Assembly: GCA_030151135.1 (NCBI GenBank)
Contig: JASLEQ010000267.1
Span: 1-9,870, forward strand
Source: Candidatus Sulfotelmatobacter sp.
GTDB taxonomy: Bacteria > Acidobacteriota > Terriglobia > Terriglobales > SbA1
Length of the DNA stretch: 9,870 bases
Direction of reading: 5' to 3'
Position numbers and translations under genes: made by a program. Shown here one piece after another: positions 8,301-9,870 of the stretch (positions are counted from its first letter, which is position 1; each line of letters begins with the position of its first letter). Under the pieces are notes generated by a model. The model searched no databases. It was not told the DNA's origin and saw only the letters and a program-made list of their open reading frames with translations.

Positions 8301-8704
8301 TGCTGATTCTTCCTCTTACCCACAGTACTCTGAACGTCATGTCCCTGATGGGCGTTCTGATGCTCGTCGGCATCGCAGACTCCAACAGCATTTTGATCGT
8401 CGATTTCGCGCACAACCTCGAACAGCAAGGTCTCTCGGCGGTCGACGCGGTCATCACAGCGTGTCGCGTTCGCCTCCGCCCGATTCTGATGACGTCACTG
8501 GCGACCATCATCGGCATGATCCCCATGGCGCTCAAACTTGGCACCGGCGCCGAACAGTACGCGCCCATGGCGCGAGCCATCATTGGCGGGCTCACGTCAT
8601 CGGTGCTCCTGACAATTTTCATCGTGCCTGCCGCCTACTTGCTTGTCTACGGAAAACGGAACCGCCCCATCGCCGCGGGTCCTTCCACGGAGAATGCTCA
8701 ATGA
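5348..8704 (+). CDS. RND efflux permease B, paralogue of permease A
   Basis: This 1118-residue RND permease is collinear with permease A and very similar to it (well over 80% identical by eye through the first 400 residues), so the pair arose by duplication. The 58-residue size difference comes from a ~52-residue insertion at about 811-862 plus 2 residues in the TM6-TM7 loop and 4 at the C-terminus. Topology matches A: TM1 10-30, TM2-TM6 about 333-488, TM7 about 545-568, TM8-TM12 about 945-1100, porter/docking domains between. TM4 carries D398-N399 and TM10 S1012, so the AcrB Asp-Asp/Lys relay is also changed here. Unlike A, it has Asp439 and Asp442 inside TM5 (T and V in A) and Asp1011 in TM10 (Ala in A). 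The insertion lies in the docking-domain hairpin facing the adaptor side and contains Cys821 and Cys847. Start: an in-frame TAG directly precedes ATG 5348, which is also the homologous start. The last codons overlap the TolC-family gene by ATGA. It may form homotrimers or mixed trimers with A, as MdtB/MdtC do; this is inference. Confidence 0.95.
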   Translation: MPGFSIRNPFFIIVVCLVLLVIGVTSLVRMPVDLFPSINLPEVVVATFYSGMPPQDIETDITDPLERFFTLASGIDHMESRSLLGVSIIRVYFQPGTNADADVTELSNLALADLKRLPPGTLPPVVLKFDTSSLPVALVTVKGEGLNETQLHDYAQFQIRNQIAVVQGAEIPPPFGGRYRQIMVYVDPYKLASRQLSPMDVVGAVNNSNLILPAGDVKIGSNDYYVYSNSLVDNMQQLGQVPVKTKGTSWVSVNDLGKAEDANQIQYNVVRVDGQRSCYIPIMKQGGDTNTIDVVNGVRKLVAHLYDIPKQMSANVVFDQSVYVKEALKTVLHEAIIGLVLTSLMILIFLGSFRATTAVLLSIPLSALATFVVLYMWGSTVNTMILAGLALAFSRVIDNSVISLENIYRHLEMGAAPMVAAEVGGREVNLAVLAATLVDVVDFFPVTFLYGVSKFLFSALALAFCLSLLASFVVAMTVIPLFCSRFLKAVPHAAHGKEHRDEYEVEPTIAPDHSWWDRFNARFNRMFNRVLDFYEIWVRRAVKRPALTVALLSGAFLASLAIYPLLGLAFFPQTDAGQFTLNLKVPTGTRIEVTEQYVAKVEDLIRREIAPKDLKMVVSNIGVVPDFSSLYTTNAGPYTATIQVALQADHEKSSAWYMDRVKHQIGKQYPDIRSFFSSGSMVDAVLNMGMPAPIDVQVSSPELHKIYGVAEDLAGQIRAVPGVGEVYIPQDLNYPALRLDVDRIHAAELGLTQKDVVDNVITALNSNSMIAPNYWVDRRSGNDYYLTVQYFEKGPAAIHDLTDLGQIPLRGHDKAKSQLTCGPASSNSAHVQPISDKRSPVIASWSCGTTQLVTPMDDRSGKDGSQPAITELNNVVNVNFIQTPTEVDHYQIQRVMDVYVTPSGEDLQRVTSRIQNIVNHANIPANVRVNLRGMVEGMNASFKSFGLGFLLSFVLLFLILTAQFKSFIDPLLIMLAIPMGFIGVMLILPLTHSTLNVMSLMGVLMLVGIADSNSILIVDFAHNLEQQGLSAVDAVITACRVRLRPILMTSLATIIGMIPMALKLGTGAEQYAPMARAIIGGLTSSVLLTIFIVPAAYLLVYGKRNRPIAAGPSTENAQ
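7778..7933 (+). other. ~52-codon insertion in permease B docking region
   Basis: Aligning B with A here, the flanks match (FTDLINIP against LTDLGQIP before; LDTVVKLQEVETPTEV against LNNVVNVNFIQTPTEV after), but B has about 52 additional residues that are polar, Ser/Gly/Pro-rich and unlike the rest of the protein. Exact edges are uncertain by several codons. Two cysteines, 821 and 847, could form a periplasmic disulfide. An 8-bp inverted repeat (CGCAACTC at 7797-7804, GAGTTGCG at 7882-7889) lies within it; no target duplication is evident, and the frame is intact. Confidence 0.7.
8689..8693 (+). promoter_or_regulatory. Ribosome binding site of the TolC-family gene
   Basis: GGAGA lies within the last codons of permease B, 7 bases before ATG 8701. 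With the ATGA overlap it supports both this start and translational coupling to permease B. Confidence 0.6.
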
Positions 8705-9870
8705 AAGTTCGGATATCCAGGCTCCTGAGTTCCGTGGTGCTGATCTTTTTGCCGATCGCATCTCAGCCGGGCGCTGCTCAGGCCACAACTCAATTACCAC
8801 AGAATCCAGCGCTTCCGTCCGCCCCACAAGCGGCGCAGAATTACGGCACCGGAGCTCAGTCAGCCTTCGTGGCCCGTCCGTTAGCGATGAACTTCCCACA
8901 GGCGTCTGCCTCGCAAACCAGCGTCTCCAATGCCCAGGCTCCTACTACCACTCCGGTGCCTGGAGTTCCAATGCGCCTGAGTCGGAGTCAAGCGGAGCAG
9001 CTTGCCCTGAAGAACAACCCTCGCATCACGGTTGGTCACCTGCTCGCCCTCGCTCAGCATCAGGTGTCGCGCGAAAACAGGTCGGCCGAACTTCCGACGT
9101 TCAATGGCACGATTACCGCAGTTGATGCGAACGAAGGAAGCCGCATTGGCGCCGGGGCTCTCAACGCACCCCGTCTGCTCGAACATGCGGGCGCTGGTGT
9201 GACCCTCAGCCAGCTCCTCACAGATTTTGGCCGAACGACCAATCTCGTTTCCGCCGCCAAACTTCGCGAAAAAGCTCAAGACGCCAATGCACTCGCCACC
9301 TCCGAAGACATCGTTCTCGCCACCGATCAGGCTTTCTACAACGCACTGGAAAATCAGGCGTTGCTCAAAGTTGCCTTGCAGACTGTCACCACGCGCCAGT
9401 CGGTGGAGCATCAGATTGATGAATTGGCGCAGAACAAACTCAAGTCCACGCTGGACTTGTCATTCGCGCAAGTCAATCTCTCGCAAGCAAAACTGCTCCA
9501 ACTCGATGCTCAGGACAACCTCGATTCCACCATCGCTGCATTGGCCGCAATTCTTGGCTTCGATAAGCAGGTTTCTTTCGAATTGATCGAGGATCAGGAG
9601 CAACCGCCCGCGCCCTCGGCCGATGTCGACGGCCTCGTCCGTACCGCGTTCCAACAGCGCCCGGATCTGCAGGCCCTCACATACGAGCAGCAGGCCGCCG
9701 ATAAGTTCCGCCGCGCCCAACGGGACCAGCTGTTTCCCACCATCAGTGCACTCGGCATAGCCGGCGTCACGCCTGTGCGGCCGGACTGTTTCGGCGGATG
9801 CTTCCCCAACTACTTTGTATCCAGCTGGTACGGAGGTATCGGAGTCAACATGAGCGTTCCCATCTTCAAC
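8701..9870 (+). CDS. TolC-family outer-membrane efflux channel (3' truncated by window)
   Basis: The frame is open from ATG 8701 to the window edge, giving 390 residues with no stop. The N-terminus is a signal peptide: MKVRISR, a hydrophobic core, then GAAQA with likely cleavage after A28. Residues 29-98 are a Gln/Pro/Ala/Ser-rich low-complexity linker. The outer-membrane efflux protein repeat starts at about 99 (MRLSRSQAEQLALKNNPRI). A beta-strand-like segment with LSQLLTDFGRTTN follows at about 168-180, then a long helical stretch (about 185-290) with DLSFAQVNLSQAKLLQLDA. The second repeat begins near RPDLQAL (about 320) and contains FPTISALG and VNMSVPIFN at the edge. These are the usual TolC/OprM landmarks, so the protein should trimerise into the duct that completes the pump. 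Family members are typically ~420-550 residues, so perhaps 80-150 residues are missing. Oddity: C363 and C367 in DCFGGCFPN, in the loop before a barrel strand. The start is set by the ATGA overlap and GGAGA site. Confidence 0.92.
   Translation, partial: MKVRISRLLSSVVLIFLPIASQPGAAQATTQLPQNPALPSAPQAAQNYGTGAQSAFVARPLAMNFPQASASQTSVSNAQAPTTTPVPGVPMRLSRSQAEQLALKNNPRITVGHLLALAQHQVSRENRSAELPTFNGTITAVDANEGSRIGAGALNAPRLLEHAGAGVTLSQLLTDFGRTTNLVSAAKLREKAQDANALATSEDIVLATDQAFYNALENQALLKVALQTVTTRQSVEHQIDELAQNKLKSTLDLSFAQVNLSQAKLLQLDAQDNLDSTIAALAAILGFDKQVSFELIEDQEQPPAPSADVDGLVRTAFQQRPDLQALTYEQQAADKFRRAQRDQLFPTISALGIAGVTPVRPDCFGGCFPNYFVSSWYGGIGVNMSVPIFN

Noticed and set aside
8104..8622. 172-residue open frame on the - strand over the permease B C-terminus
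   Set aside because: It is antisense to conserved TM8-TM12 coding sequence, and a comparable shadow occurs at the same place in permease A, as expected from shared codons rather than a real gene.
8643..9125. 160-residue + strand frame spanning the permease B end and the channel start
   Set aside because: It overlaps the TolC-family signal peptide and linker in another frame. The channel frame has the signal peptide, ribosome binding site, ATGA overlap and family motifs.

Overview
The window is about 9.9 kb of high-coding-density bacterial DNA with moderately high GC (roughly 55-60% by eye). All five real genes lie on the + strand. The two large permeases resemble RND pumps I associate with Acidobacteriota (Koribacter/Terriglobus-like genomes), in both their TM4 signature and their overall layout. 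That taxonomic call rests on recognition only and is moderately confident.

Layout: (i) 1-68 is a short upstream stretch with a good ribosome binding site. (ii) 69-767 encodes an RraA / HMG-aldolase-fold protein. (iii) 815-2089 encodes an RND periplasmic adaptor with a possible lipoprotein signal. (iv) 2130-5312 encodes RND inner-membrane permease A. (v) 5348-8704 encodes permease B, a close paralogue of A. (vi) 8701-9870 is the start of a TolC-family outer-membrane channel gene that runs off the window. Gaps are 47, 40 and 35 bp, and the last pair overlaps by 4 bp (ATGA). I see no terminator-like hairpin in any gap, so adaptor, permease A, permease B and channel look like one operon. The RraA-like gene may be its first cistron or an unrelated neighbour.

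Together the last four genes encode a complete tripartite efflux pump: proton-driven permease(s), periplasmic adaptor and outer-membrane duct. There is one adaptor and one channel but two permeases, as in MdtABC-TolC, so a mixed permease trimer is possible. The substrate cannot be read from the sequence.

The most interesting points are in the permeases. Both lack the canonical Asp-Asp/Lys proton relay of AcrB: they have Asp-Asn in TM4 and Ser in place of the TM10 lysine. Permease B alone has three extra acidic residues at membrane positions (D439, D442, D1011). It also has a ~52-residue, two-cysteine insertion in the periplasmic docking region. Two tiny in-frame ORFs sit in the gaps before the adaptor and before permease B, placed so that they could couple translation. 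Apart from these points the region is an ordinary efflux locus; I see no sign of a wholly new system, mobile element, CRISPR array or RNA gene.
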